Shown: positions 11,764 to 26,411 of the stretch, piece by piece
How positions within the stretch are numbered: the stretch's first letter is position 1
Layout of the letters: every line of letters begins with the position of its first letter
Source of the DNA: Sva-07 sp041685755
GTDB taxonomy: Bacteria > Actinomycetota > Acidimicrobiia > Acidimicrobiales > Ilumatobacteraceae
Length of the DNA: 64,000 nucleotides
Assembly (NCBI GenBank): GCA_041685755.1
Contig: JAWLFC010000004.1
Location: 6,162-70,161, forward strand
Reading direction: 5' to 3'
Notes under the pieces: model-generated
Databases searched by the model: none
What the model was told of the DNA's origin: nothing
The model's input: only the letters and a program-made list of their open reading frames with translations
Program-made: the position numbers and the translations under genes

Positions 11764-13501
11764 CGGTCGAGCCTTCCCAGGATGGACAGTCGGCGAACTA
11801 CGTCGGGATCGTCGAGAACCTCCGATGTCGGCCCGTCGAGTCGGCGAGCCCAGAGCCCCTCGACGATGCGACCCGGCAGGTTGTGCGGGCGGCGTTCGCC
11901 GACGAGGTCGTCGAGGTCGGCGACGACGAGATAGGCGTCGCTGGCGGCGAGCCGCTCCAGCATCTGGTCGACGACCTCGTCCCAGCGGGCGGCGATCGAG
12001 GTGCCGTGGGCGGCGCCGAGCCGGGCCCGGTAGCCCGAGGTGTCGGCGGTGGCGACGAGTTCGGCGATCGGTTCCATGTCGTGGGTGCGGATACCTGCCA
12101 CGGTGCGCGCCGGGATGTGGGAGAGCGGGTCGTCGTCGAGGTGGAACTGCTCTTCGTACATGCCGAGCACGTCCCAGCGGGCGAACGCGTCGGCGACCTC
12201 GGTCGGGACCGTGCCGAGATCCTCGCCCACGATGGTGACGCCCGCGGCGGCCGCCGACGCTGCGATCACGGCGAGCAGGTCCTCGCGCGGGTAGTGGACG
12301 TAGACGCCGCGGTCGGCGGAGAACCCTTCGGGGACCCACCACAGGCGCTCGATCGCCATGGCGTGGTCGACGCGCAGGATGTCGCAGTACTGCCCGACGC
12401 GCGCGATCAGTTGGCGCCACAGGCGGTGCCCGCTGGCCGCCATCGCTGCGGGCAGCGGAGGCGGGAACCCCCAGTTCTGCCCGTCGGCGAAGAACGAGTC
12501 CGGTGGGGCGCCGACGGCGGCACCGTCGGCGAACATCGACGGATCGGCCCAGACCTCGTACCCCTCGGGGCTGGAACCGATCGGCAAATCGAGCGCCAGC
12601 GCTGCGGCGTCGGGGTCGTCGGCGATCGCTCGGAGCTGTCGGTCGGCGAGGTACTGGGCGAGCAGGTGCGAGCGCTCGACCAGTTCGTCGCCGCCGGCCT
12701 CGCGCGCCGCCCGGAACCGGGCGTAGGCGCCGACGTCCGGGTGCGCAGCGGAGAAGGCCGTCAGGTCGACATCGGAGGTACGCGCCGCGTCGACGAGTTG
12801 ACGGCGGCGACGCTCGGCGAGCGTTCGCCAGTCGACGTGGGAGCCCTGCTCGGGGACCGGGGCGGCGGGGAGATCGGCATCGTCGAGGTAGAGCTCGTTC
12901 CAGTGCAGCCGGCTGATCGGGGAGTACGGGCTCGGATCGAACGGTTGGTCGAGGAACGTCGCGTAGAGCGGCAGCGTCGACACGACCTCGACACCGGCGC
13001 GCTTGAGCCGGCGTGCCAGGTCGTGGAGGTGGGCGAACGACGGCAGCGGCCGGTCGCGTTCCCACAGCGCGTAGGTCGGCACGAACAGCCCACCGCGACC
13101 GGCGAAGCGGGCCGCGCGCGGCATCGTCGGTGGAGCGACGACGGCAATCGTCTCGCCGGGCCCGGCATCGGTGTCGTACTCGACGACATGGCAGCCGAAC
13201 GCGAGCCCCTCGGGCAGCTCGATCGTGGAACGTCCGCCGTCGTGGCGGACGTTGAGCTCCGTCGGTTGGCCCACGACGGTGATCATCGCGGTGGCGACCC
13301 GAGCGTCGACGTGCAGCGGACCCCGCAGGTGCAGCGCCGGCCCGACCCGGGGGACCGCATCGACGGCGTCGCGGTCGGCTTCGAGCATCGCCACGACGTG
13401 CGCGAGCGCCGCAGCGTCGGCGCGGTGGTGTCGGCCGTCCACGTCGTGGTAGTCGCACTGGACCCCGAGCTCGGCGGCGCGGGCGTACAGCGCCTCCTCG
13501 G

Positions 13502-13505
<4 letters not shown>
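11760..13505 (-). CDS. malQ: 4-alpha-glucanotransferase MalQ
   Basis: MalQ (GH77, amylomaltase) disproportionates maltodextrins, transferring glucan segments between chains. The 581-residue protein carries the GH77 hallmarks. These are PYSPISRLHWNELY near the middle, then the nucleophile Asp in ILRVDHAMAIERLWWVP, the acid/base Glu in IVGEDLGTVP, and a third conserved Asp in RTHDMEPIAE (THDTPT-like in better-known members). The start ATG at 13505 overlaps the stop of treS/mak by 4 nt, which decides it. Its N-terminal 200 residues are poorly conserved, as in other actinobacterial members. It probably recycles short chains released by GlgX. Confidence 0.9.
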
Positions 13506-16695
<3,190 letters not shown>

Positions 16696-16699
<4 letters not shown>

Positions 16700-18707
16700 G
16701 GCGAGACCCCGGTCTCGATGACGGGGTGGACGCTGAAGACGTGGGCCGATGCCGACCACGGTGCGAGGTCGACGAAGTTGCGGTTGCCGCTCCAGCGGTA
16801 GGTGACACCGCCGAGTTCGTCGACGACGTCGTACTCGGAGCCGTACGGCAGGCCGATGGCGGCGAGGTCGATGTCGACGAAGCCGGCGTGACGTGCGTAC
16901 GGGTCGAGGTTGACGACCACGATGACCGCCCGCCCCTCACCGGCCGGGTCGGTCTTGCTGAAGCAGAGCAGGCCGGGGTCGTCGCTCTGGTGGAAGTGGA
17001 TGGTGTCGAGACGCCGGAAGGCCCGATGGTGTCGACGTATGTCGTTCAGTCGGGTCAGCAGCGCAGCCAGGCTGTCGTCGCGGTCGAGGTCCCAGGTGCG
17101 GGTCTGGTACTTCTCCGAGTCGAGATACTCCTCGGATCCGGGCCGGGCCGGCTGGTGTTCGAGCAGTTCGAACGCCGGTCCGTAGACACCCCAGCTCGGC
17201 GACAGCGTGGCGGCGAGGATCGCGCGGCTCACGAAGGCGGGCCGTCCGCCGGTCTGCAACTGTTCGGTGAGGATGTCGGGCGTGTTGGGCCAGGCATTGG
17301 GCCGGAACACGTCGACGGTGCGGGTGGAGAGGTCGGTGAAGTACTCGCGCAGCTCCCACGACGACTGTCGCCACGCGAAGTAGGTGTAGGACTGGTTGAA
17401 GCCGATCTTGGCCAGGCGTTCCATCACCCGGGGCCGGGTGAACGCCTCGGCGAGGAACACCGTGTCGGGGTGGTCGCGGCGGATGTCGGCGAGCGCCCAC
17501 TCCCAGAACGCGAACGACTTGGTGTGGGGGTTGTCGACGCGGAAGATCCGCACGCCGCGGTTGATCCAGAACCGGATGACGTCGGCGAGCGCCTGCCACA
17601 GGCCCTGCCAGTCGTCGGACTCGAAGTCGAGCGGGTAGATGTCCTCGTACTTCTTCGGCGGGTTCTCGGCGTACTGGATGGTTCCGTCGGCTCGCTTCGC
17701 GAACCACTCGGGATGCTCGGTGACCCACGGGTGGTCGGGCGAGCACTGGAACGCGATGTCGAGCGCCAATTCCAGGTCGCGCTCGCGGCAGGCGTCGGCG
17801 AAGACGGTGACGTCGTCGACGGTGCCGAGCTCGGGGGCGACCGCGGTGTGCCCGCCGGCGGCGGAACCGATCGCCCACGGACTGCCGACGTCGTCGGGTG
17901 TCGGCGTGGTGGAGTTGTTCCGGCCCTTGCGCTTGGTGAGCCCGATCGGATGGATCGGTGGCAGGTAGACCACGTCGAAGCCCATGGCCGCGACGTGGTC
18001 GAGTCGGTCGATCGAGTCGCGCAGCGTGCGTGGCGGCGGATCGTCCACATCGACGCTGGAACGGGGGAAGAACTCGTACCACGCCCCGAATGCGCCGCGG
18101 CGGGTGTCGACGTCGACGCGCAACGGCTCGGGAAGGCGGCCGACGGGCGACCGGAGCGATGTCCGGGCGAAGACGTCGGTCCAGTGGTCGTCGTCGAGCG
18201 TCGAGTGATCCCCGTCGAGCAGGTGCCGCCGCAATGTGTCGAGGAGGCGGTGGTCCTCCAGTGAGCGGTCGTCGCCGAGGGTCACCCCGCGCTCGACGAC
18301 GGCGGCGACGAGGCGGGCCCCGGTCTGCAGTTCGACGCTCACGTCGATGCCGGCATCGATCTTCTTGACCACTCCGCGACGCCACGACTCGAGGTGGTCG
18401 ATCCAGCCGACGACGTCGTACTCGAGGCGGCCGAGTCGGTCGGGCGTGATCCAGGCGCCGAACCGGTCGTTGCCGAGCGGTGTCATCAGTGCGTGCGACC
18501 ATTCGTCCTCACCGCCGGCGGCGTCGACATGGCGCCAGGTGACGGCAGCATCGACCACGTCGTGGCCGTCGGCGAACACGTCGGCGAGTACCTGCATCGG
18601 CTCGTCGACGGTCGCCTTGGCGGCGAACGTGCCCCCGTCGACGATGGGGCGGACCGCCTCGACGACGACGCGGCTCGGACGCTCGGAGGGGAAAGGGGTC
18701 GGGCTGG

Positions 18708-18711
<4 letters not shown>
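16696..18711 (-). CDS. glgE: Alpha-1,4-glucan:maltose-1-phosphate maltosyltransferase GlgE
   Basis: GlgE (GH13_3) transfers maltosyl units from maltose-1-phosphate onto alpha-glucan and is the key enzyme of the GlgE pathway. The 671-residue protein has the N-terminal domains typical of GlgE (VVVEAVRPIVDGGTFAAK; DHLESWRRGVVKK). Its barrel shows VVYLPPIHPIG, the nucleophile Asp in IFRVDNPHTKSFAFW and the acid/base Glu in VFLAEAFTRP, followed by the GlgE-specific FNQSYTYFAWR. The ATG at 18711 overlaps the glgX stop by 4 nt. No glgC or glgA is in the window, so polymer synthesis here would run from trehalose through TreS-Mak. Confidence 0.96.
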
Positions 18712-20909
<2,198 letters not shown>

Positions 20910-20945
20910 GAGCCCGAGTCTTGCCCAGATTCACGCCGCGCGAAA

Positions 20946-20958
20946 CGGGCGAAGCCCG
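20946..20958 (-). terminator. Short GC hairpin after the Fe-S reductase gene
   Basis: Read on the - strand, CGGGC-TTC-GCCCG is followed by TTT, 9 nt after the reductase stop and 36 nt before glgX. A 5-bp stem with a short T-run is a weak intrinsic terminator or attenuator candidate only. Confidence 0.3.
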
Positions 20959-20967
20959 CCGATCGGC

Positions 20968-23259
20968 TCAGTCGCCGGCGACGGGCGTGGCCGGTTCCTC
21001 GCCGTGCCGGGCGGCGAGCGGGGAGTCGGGGAGCTGGGCCTCACCGGCCTCGATCGCCTCGAGCAGGTGGATCGAGATGTCGGCCACGCGTACCTGTTCC
21101 TCCTCGACGCCGGCGCCCTTCACGCCGTCGTCGAGCATGATGTAGCAGAACGGGCATGCCGTCGCGACCCGACTGGCGCCGGTCGAGATCGCCTCGGCCG
21201 CACGCTCGTCGTTCACCTTGGTGCCGACGTTCTCCTCCATCCACATGCGGGCGCCGCCGGCGCCGCAGCACATGCCCGTGGTGCCGTTGCGGGGCATCTC
21301 GACGACGTCGACTCCCTTGATCGACGCGACCACCTTGCGCGGCGCCAGGTACACGTCGTTGTGGCGGCCGAGGTAGCACGAGTCGTGGTAGGTGATCCGC
21401 TCCTCGAGTGTCGCCCGGCTGACGTCGAGCTGGCCGCTGTCGATCAGCTCCTCGAGCAACTGGGTGTGATGCACGACCTCGTAGTTGCCGCCGATCTGGG
21501 GGTACTCGTTGAGGAGCGTGTTGAAGCAGTGCGGGCACTGGGTGATGATCTTCTTCACCCCCATGCCGTTGAGCATCTCGACGTTGGGCTGGGCGAGCAT
21601 CTGGAACAGGTACTCGTTGCCCGAACGGCGCGCCGAGTCGCCGGTACACATCTCCGACGGGCCGAGGATCGACACGTCGATGCCCGCCCGGCGCAGCAGC
21701 TGGGCCATTGCCTGGGTGACCTTCTTGTTCTTGTCGTCGAACGAACCGGCGCAGCCGACCCAGTACAGGTACTCCGACTGCAGCGCCTCACCGGGGTCGA
21801 CGATCGTGACGCCGTCGATGCCGTCGGCCCAGTCGCCGCGCTCGCCCTGGTTCATGCCCCAGGGGTTCATCTGGTTCTCCATCGCCCGGTAGGCGTTGCC
21901 CAGCTCGGCGGGGAAGTTCGACTCCATCAGCGACAGGTAGCGCCGCATGTCGAAGATCTTGTCGGTGATCTCGATGTTGACGGGGCAGATCTCGTCGCAC
22001 GCCTTGCACGTGGTGCAGGCCCAGATCTCCTCGGGGGTGATGCGCTCGAACAGCGAGTTGGCACTCACCGTGATCTCGGGGTCGGTGCCGAGCGGCGGGC
22101 TCACCACCGGGCTGCCCGTCGCGGCCATCACCTCACCGGACTTGAGCACGATCTCGCGTGGGTCGAGCGGCTTGCCGGTGGCGTGGGCGGGGCACACGCT
22201 CGTGCACCGGCCGCACATCGTGCAGGCGTCGAGGTCGAGCAGTTGCTTCCACGTGAAGTCCTCGACCGTCGAGGCACCGAAGCTCTCGAGTTCGGTCTCC
22301 TCGAGGTTCGGCATCGGCCGCATGGCGCCCTTCGGGCGCTCCTTGTCGGTCAGGTACATGTTGAGCGGCGAGGTGAAGATGTGACGCAGCATCGTGATCG
22401 GCAACAGCGCCAGGAACGCGATGAACGTGATGACGTGGGCGATCCACCATCCCTGGTGCCAGGTGCTCAGCGACGACGCCGACCAGCCCTCGACGAGCGT
22501 GGCGAGGGGGTAGCCGATGAACGCCCAGCGCTCGTAGTCGGGCATGCCCTCCTCGGCGATGCGGAACATCTCGGCGCCGTAGCCGGTGATCGAGATCGCC
22601 AGGAACGTGGCGAGGATCGCAGCGTGCTCGGGCTTGGACTTGATGCGGATGCGGTAGGGCCGCTGCACGTAGCGGCGCACGATCGCCCACACGATGCCGA
22701 TCGTGAACACGAGCCCGGCGGCGTCGCCGACGAAGGCGTAGGCCTTGTAGGTGGTGCCGTGGAGGAACTTCAGGGACTCGGGCAGCTGATGGTCGATCTC
22801 GAGCACGGTCGTGACGCCGAGCAGCACGAGGAACCCGAAGTAGATCATCGAGTGCATCAGCCCGGCGCCGGCGTCGCGCAACAGGGTCTGCATGTAGGCG
22901 CCGGCGCGGAAGTCACGGAGGCGACGCCCGACGTTCTTCGGTGTGGTGTGGCGTTGCGCCGGCGCGCCGCGCTCCCAGTTCTTCATCCGGTTGGCGAACA
23001 TGAACGCCCCCCAGATCACCATCACCGGGATGATCGTGTAGAAGGCGATCTGCAGGGGCCCGGGGATGCCGCCGAACACGGTGCGGTGCACGGCGTTGTC
23101 GTTCTTCCAGCCGGTGATCTGCGGCAGGATGCCCGACACCAGGATGAAGATGCCCATGCCGATGCCCAACACGAGGGCGAGCTGGTTGGGCTTGACCCGA
23201 CGAGGCGGCCTCGGCGCACCCTCGTCGGTGGTCTCGTCGTGTTCGAGTGTCGTGCTCAT
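20968..23259 (-). CDS. Membrane Fe-S reductase, HdrD/GlpC-like (Rv0338c type)
   Basis: A 763-residue membrane-bound iron-sulfur oxidoreductase. About six hydrophobic segments fill residues 1-300 (for example LALVLGIGMGIFILVSGIL and FYTIIPVMVIWGAFMF, and a NarI/DsrM-like part with conserved His). Two 4Fe-4S motifs follow (CTMCGRCTSVCP and CTTCKACDEICP). Two cysteine-rich CCG domains then occupy the C-terminal half (YWVGCAGS, CPHCFNTL, YHDSCYLGRHN, GMCCGAGG, CPFCYIML). This architecture matches the mycobacterial Rv0338c group, a predicted electron-transfer reductase linked to the quinone pool; the physiological partner is not known to me. The ATG at 23259 has TAGCGT 10 nt upstream. glgX follows 58 nt downstream on the same strand. 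Confidence 0.88.
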   Translation of the reverse strand: MSTTLEHDETTDEGAPRPPRRVKPNQLALVLGIGMGIFILVSGILPQITGWKNDNAVHRTVFGGIPGPLQIAFYTIIPVMVIWGAFMFANRMKNWERGAPAQRHTTPKNVGRRLRDFRAGAYMQTLLRDAGAGLMHSMIYFGFLVLLGVTTVLEIDHQLPESLKFLHGTTYKAYAFVGDAAGLVFTIGIVWAIVRRYVQRPYRIRIKSKPEHAAILATFLAISITGYGAEMFRIAEEGMPDYERWAFIGYPLATLVEGWSASSLSTWHQGWWIAHVITFIAFLALLPITMLRHIFTSPLNMYLTDKERPKGAMRPMPNLEETELESFGASTVEDFTWKQLLDLDACTMCGRCTSVCPAHATGKPLDPREIVLKSGEVMAATGSPVVSPPLGTDPEITVSANSLFERITPEEIWACTTCKACDEICPVNIEITDKIFDMRRYLSLMESNFPAELGNAYRAMENQMNPWGMNQGERGDWADGIDGVTIVDPGEALQSEYLYWVGCAGSFDDKNKKVTQAMAQLLRRAGIDVSILGPSEMCTGDSARRSGNEYLFQMLAQPNVEMLNGMGVKKIITQCPHCFNTLLNEYPQIGGNYEVVHHTQLLEELIDSGQLDVSRATLEERITYHDSCYLGRHNDVYLAPRKVVASIKGVDVVEMPRNGTTGMCCGAGGARMWMEENVGTKVNDERAAEAISTGASRVATACPFCYIMLDDGVKGAGVEEEQVRVADISIHLLEAIEAGEAQLPDSPLAARHGEEPATPVAGD

Positions 23260-23269
23260 GTCGGCGGCA

Positions 23270-23275
23270 ACGCTA
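23270..23275 (-). promoter_or_regulatory. Probable -10 element (TAGCGT) of the Fe-S reductase gene
   Basis: TAGCGT on the - strand ends 10 nt before the ATG at 23259, which would leave a leader of only about 3-4 nt. No Shine-Dalgarno is present. Confidence 0.4.
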
Positions 23276-23318
23276 GTCGTTGCCCCCTCACCCGGTCATG
23301 TCCGCTGGCCACGATCCG

Positions 23319-23351
23319 CCGGTTACGAGGTGCCTGGCACCTCGTAACCGG
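23319..23351 (-). terminator. 16-bp palindrome directly after the cNMP-binding gene stop
   Basis: Perfect 16-bp arms (23319-23334 and 23336-23351) meet around a single central base. The element begins at the nucleotide after the TGA of the - strand cyclic-nucleotide-binding gene. The core is GGTTACGAGGTGCC with its complement. There is no T-run. The likely role is transcription termination or 3'-end protection. Confidence 0.65.
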
Positions 23352-23777
23352 TCAGCCGAAGTACTGGCGGTCGAGGTCGCGGATGCGCGCCGCCAGGCTG
23401 GCGAGCAGCTTGTGCGAGATCGCCGGGACCGAGTCGATCACGCCCAGGAATCGCCGCTGGTCGATCACGAGCAGAGTGCAGTCGGTCGCACACACGGCGG
23501 TCGCGGTGCGCGGGCCGTGGTCGAGCAGCGACAGCTCACCGACCACCGAGCCGGGGCCGAGCGTGGCGACCTTGCGGTTGTTGCGCTTGACCTCGACCTC
23601 GCCGTCGATGACGACGAAGGCCTCGCGGCCGGTCTGGCCCTGGTCGACGATGAGGGTGCCCGCGGTCATGCGGATCTCGTCGCTCGCCTTGGCCACCTTC
23701 TCGAGCTCTTTGTTGCTGCACCCGCTGAAGAGGGCAACCGACTTGAGCGTTTCCAGATGCTGCTTCTTGCTCGCCAT
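23352..23777 (-). CDS. Stand-alone cyclic-nucleotide-binding domain protein
   Basis: A 141-residue protein consisting of one CRP/cNMP-binding beta-barrel: VALFSGCSNKELEKVAK at the start, a phosphate-binding-cassette-like turn GSVVGELSLLDHGPRTATAVC (near residue 80), and a C-helix ending DLDRQYFG. The cassette has the G-E-x-x-L and R-T-A features of true cAMP/cGMP binders. There is no DNA-binding, kinase or membrane domain, so it is probably a small cytoplasmic sensor or an accessory subunit. A partner is not evident, although the Fe-S reductase lies downstream on the same strand beyond a strong palindrome. ATG with TAGTGT 7 nt upstream suggests its own leaderless promoter. Confidence 0.85.
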   Translation of the reverse strand: MASKKQHLETLKSVALFSGCSNKELEKVAKASDEIRMTAGTLIVDQGQTGREAFVVIDGEVEVKRNNRKVATLGPGSVVGELSLLDHGPRTATAVCATDCTLLVIDQRRFLGVIDSVPAISHKLLASLAARIRDLDRQYFG

Positions 23778-23784
23778 TTTGCAG

Positions 23785-23790
23785 ACACTA
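23785..23790 (-). promoter_or_regulatory. Leaderless-type -10 element (TAGTGT) before the cNMP-binding gene
   Basis: TAGTGT on the - strand is 7 nt from the ATG at 23777, with no Shine-Dalgarno between them. Confidence 0.55.
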
Positions 23791-23849
23791 GGCGGTTTCG
23801 CGCGTGTGCGAACGTAACGGACGCCGTGACGGAGCGGTGTCGTCCCAGC

Positions 23850-24599
23850 TCAGCTCGTGCCGGCCCGGGCGGCGACCGCCGCGATGGCCGCAGCGACGAC
23901 GTCGGGGTCGCCGAGATGGTCGGCCGAGGTGACCCGCAACATGTCGTCGAAGGTGTAGCGCTTGGGGACGCCGGTCGGGAACTCGACCTCGGCGATGTCG
24001 TCGTCGCCGATGCGCTCGAGGTGTTTGAGCAGTGCTCGCAGTGAGTTTCCGTGGGCGGTGACCAGCACGTGCAGCCCGTTGATGAGCTGCGGGGCGATCC
24101 GGTCGTACCAGTAGGGAAGGACCCGAGCGAGGACATCGCGCAGGCACTCGCTGGCAGGAAGGACATCGGGTGGCAGGTGGGCGTAGCGAGGGTCGTTGAC
24201 GGGATGCTCGGGGTGGTCGAGCTCGACCGCTGGCGGCGGGGTCGTGTAGCTGCGCCGCCAGGCGTGGACCTGCTCGGCGCCGTGACGCTCGGCGGTCCGT
24301 TGCTTGTCGAGCCCCTGGAGCGCTCCGTAGTGGCGTTCGTTCAAGCGCCAGGTGCGCTCGACCGGCAGCCAGTCCTGCTCCATCGCCGCCAAAGCCAGGT
24401 TCTGCGTGACGACCGCCCGCGTCTGCAGGGATGTGTGGGAGGTGTCGAAGCGGATCCCGGCATCAGCCATCGTCAGCCCCGCTGCGGTCGCTTCGTTCTC
24501 GCCCTGCTCGGTCAGCGGCACGTCGTGCCATCCCGTGAAGCGGTTGGCACGGTTCCATTCGGACTGACCATGGCGGACGATGACGAGGGTGCCGCTCAC
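23850..24599 (-). CDS. gpmA: 2,3-bisphosphoglycerate-dependent phosphoglycerate mutase
   Basis: GpmA interconverts 3- and 2-phosphoglycerate in glycolysis and gluconeogenesis through a phosphohistidine. The 249-residue length is exact for the family. The catalytic RHGQSEWN lies at residues 8-15, followed by RFTGWHDVPLTEQGE, the LNERHYGALQGLDK loop, and the second active-site His in VTAHGNSLRALLKHL. The start is GTG at 24599, giving MSGTLVIVRHG; TACGAT lies 7 nt upstream and no Shine-Dalgarno is seen. The gene is divergent from the M14 peptidase with about 105 nt between the starts. Confidence 0.95.
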   Translation of the reverse strand: MSGTLVIVRHGQSEWNRANRFTGWHDVPLTEQGENEATAAGLTMADAGIRFDTSHTSLQTRAVVTQNLALAAMEQDWLPVERTWRLNERHYGALQGLDKQRTAERHGAEQVHAWRRSYTTPPPAVELDHPEHPVNDPRYAHLPPDVLPASECLRDVLARVLPYWYDRIAPQLINGLHVLVTAHGNSLRALLKHLERIGDDDIAEVEFPTGVPKRYTFDDMLRVTSADHLGDPDVVAAAIAAVAARAGTS

Positions 24600-24606
24600 G
24601 GGCCCG

Positions 24607-24612
24607 ATCGTA
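24607..24612 (-). promoter_or_regulatory. Leaderless-type -10 element (TACGAT) before gpmA
   Basis: TACGAT on the - strand is 7 nt from the GTG start of gpmA at 24599 and supports that start. Confidence 0.5.
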
Positions 24613-24692
24613 TCGACCCGTCCGTCGCCGACGTCCCGGACCGGTCGGTGGGACCCCGACGGTGGTCCGGCCGAACGCACGATGCGGGCGCG

Positions 24693-24698
24693 TAGTCT
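24693..24698 (+). promoter_or_regulatory. Leaderless-type -10 element (TAGTCT) before the M14 peptidase gene
   Basis: TAGTCT ends 6 nt before the GTG at 24705 and no Shine-Dalgarno is present, so transcription probably begins at the start codon. Confidence 0.55.
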
Positions 24699-24704
24699 GC
24701 CGGC

Positions 24705-26411
24705 GTGATCGAGTACGGGTTCGACCGCTACCTGCGCCACGACGAGCTCGTCGCCTGGATCGGTCAGCTCGCGGGCGCACATCCCGACCTCGTCACGGTC
24801 GACACCTACGGGCGGTCGTACGAGGGCCGCGACCTCGTCCTGGTCACCGTCACCGACGCCTCCACGGGTGCACACGGCACCAAGCCGGCGCACTGGATCG
24901 ACGCCAGCATCCACGCCGTCGAGCTGGCCGCGACGGTCGCCGCCTGTCGGGTGCTGCAGCGTCTCGTCGACGGCCACGCCGCGGGCGACGAGACGATCAC
25001 GAGGGCGCTGCGGACCCGAACGTTCTACGTGGTGCCGCGCGTCAACCCCGACGGCGCCGAGTGGGTGCTCGCCGACCGGCCCCGGTTCCGCCGTTCGAGC
25101 GTGCGCCCGTGGCCGTACGCCGACGCCCACAGGTGGCCGGGCCTCCACGAGGAGGACGTCGACGGCGACGGTCGCATCCTCGAGATGCGCATGCCGGACC
25201 CGGACGGCCCGTGGATGCCGCATCCCGACGACGCCCGCGTGCTGGTCCCGGTGCCGCCGATCGGAACGAGCCCGGGCGTCGCCCGCTACCGGGTCCTGGC
25301 CGAGGGTGTCGTCGAGGACTTCGACGGCTTCAGCGTTTCCGCAGCACCGGACCCGGAGGGTCTCGACCTCAACCGCAACTACCCGGCCGGGTGGGGGACG
25401 AAGGTGCCCGGCGCGGGCGACCATCCGCTGTCGGAGCCGGAGATCGACGCGCTGGTGCGGGCGATCGTCGCCCGCCCGAACATCTGCGGGTTCAACGCGT
25501 TCCACACCAGTGGAGGCGTCATCCTGCGACCGTCGTCCACCCAGCCCGACTCGAAGCTGCCACCGGGCGACGTCTGGGTCTGGAAGCGCCTCGCCGAGAT
25601 CGGCACGGCCGCCACGGGGTACCCGGCACACTCGGTGTACGAGGACTTCACGTGGGACCCGTCGGAGACGATGAGCGGCGCCAGCGACGACTGGGCCTAC
25701 GAGCACCTCGGGATCTTCGGGTGGACCACGGAGTTCTGGGACGTCGTCCACGCCGCCACCGGCCAGAAGCAGTCCACCCACTTCTGGTACACGGGTCCGA
25801 CCGACGACGAGCGCCTCGCCGTCGCCCGCTGGCTCGACCAGCTCGGTGTCGGCGACGAGGCGACGCGGGGCTTCGTCGACTGGTACCCGTTCGAGCACCC
25901 CCAGCTCGGCTCGGTCGAACTCGGCGGATGGAACCAGCTCCACTCGTGGACCAACCCGCCACCGCATCTCCTGCTCGCCGAGGTCGACCCCCACGTCGAC
26001 TTCGCCGTCGCCCAGGCGCTGGCGGCACCGTGCATCGAGATCCGCCACACCGCGGTCGAGTCGGTCGACGAGCACGGGGCTGCCTGGCGGGTGACGGTCG
26101 GCGTCGCCAACACCGGTTGGTTGGCGACGACGGTGTCGGACCACGCCCGGAGTCATGATCTCGTCCGCCCGATCGTCGCCGAATTGACCGGCGCCGAGGT
26201 GGTCGACGGACCGGCGCGGCGCGTGCTCGGCCGACTCGCCGGCGCATCGGCCGTGCGCCTCGGCGGCGGTCGCCGCGACACACCCGACCGCGCGACCAGC
26301 TCCTGGCTGGTGCGGGCAGCCGCCGGCACCGAGGTGACGGTCGAGGTCCGACACGATCGGGCCGGCACCGATTCGGTCGTGGTCCGGCTCGGCGCGAAGG
26401 CGTCCCCATGA
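24705..26411 (+). CDS. M14-family zinc carboxypeptidase
   Basis: A 568-residue metallocarboxypeptidase-like protein. The zinc ligands fit the M14 pattern: HAVE (near residue 70, in the H-x-x-E position) and a later His in FNAFHTSGG. A substrate-binding Arg sits in LDLNRNYPAGWG, and the catalytic Glu is likely in WTTEFWDVV. The N-terminus (FDRYLRHDELVAWIGQLAGAHP) matches the domain start, and no signal peptide precedes it, so the enzyme appears cytoplasmic. The last 130 or so residues form a beta-rich extension. The real substrate could be peptides or modified amino acids; this is not readable. The next gene starts inside its stop codon (ATGA overlap), so it forms a two-gene unit with the SLC13 permease. 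Confidence 0.85.
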   Translation: MIEYGFDRYLRHDELVAWIGQLAGAHPDLVTVDTYGRSYEGRDLVLVTVTDASTGAHGTKPAHWIDASIHAVELAATVAACRVLQRLVDGHAAGDETITRALRTRTFYVVPRVNPDGAEWVLADRPRFRRSSVRPWPYADAHRWPGLHEEDVDGDGRILEMRMPDPDGPWMPHPDDARVLVPVPPIGTSPGVARYRVLAEGVVEDFDGFSVSAAPDPEGLDLNRNYPAGWGTKVPGAGDHPLSEPEIDALVRAIVARPNICGFNAFHTSGGVILRPSSTQPDSKLPPGDVWVWKRLAEIGTAATGYPAHSVYEDFTWDPSETMSGASDDWAYEHLGIFGWTTEFWDVVHAATGQKQSTHFWYTGPTDDERLAVARWLDQLGVGDEATRGFVDWYPFEHPQLGSVELGGWNQLHSWTNPPPHLLLAEVDPHVDFAVAQALAAPCIEIRHTAVESVDEHGAAWRVTVGVANTGWLATTVSDHARSHDLVRPIVAELTGAEVVDGPARRVLGRLAGASAVRLGGGRRDTPDRATSSWLVRAAAGTEVTVEVRHDRAGTDSVVVRLGAKASP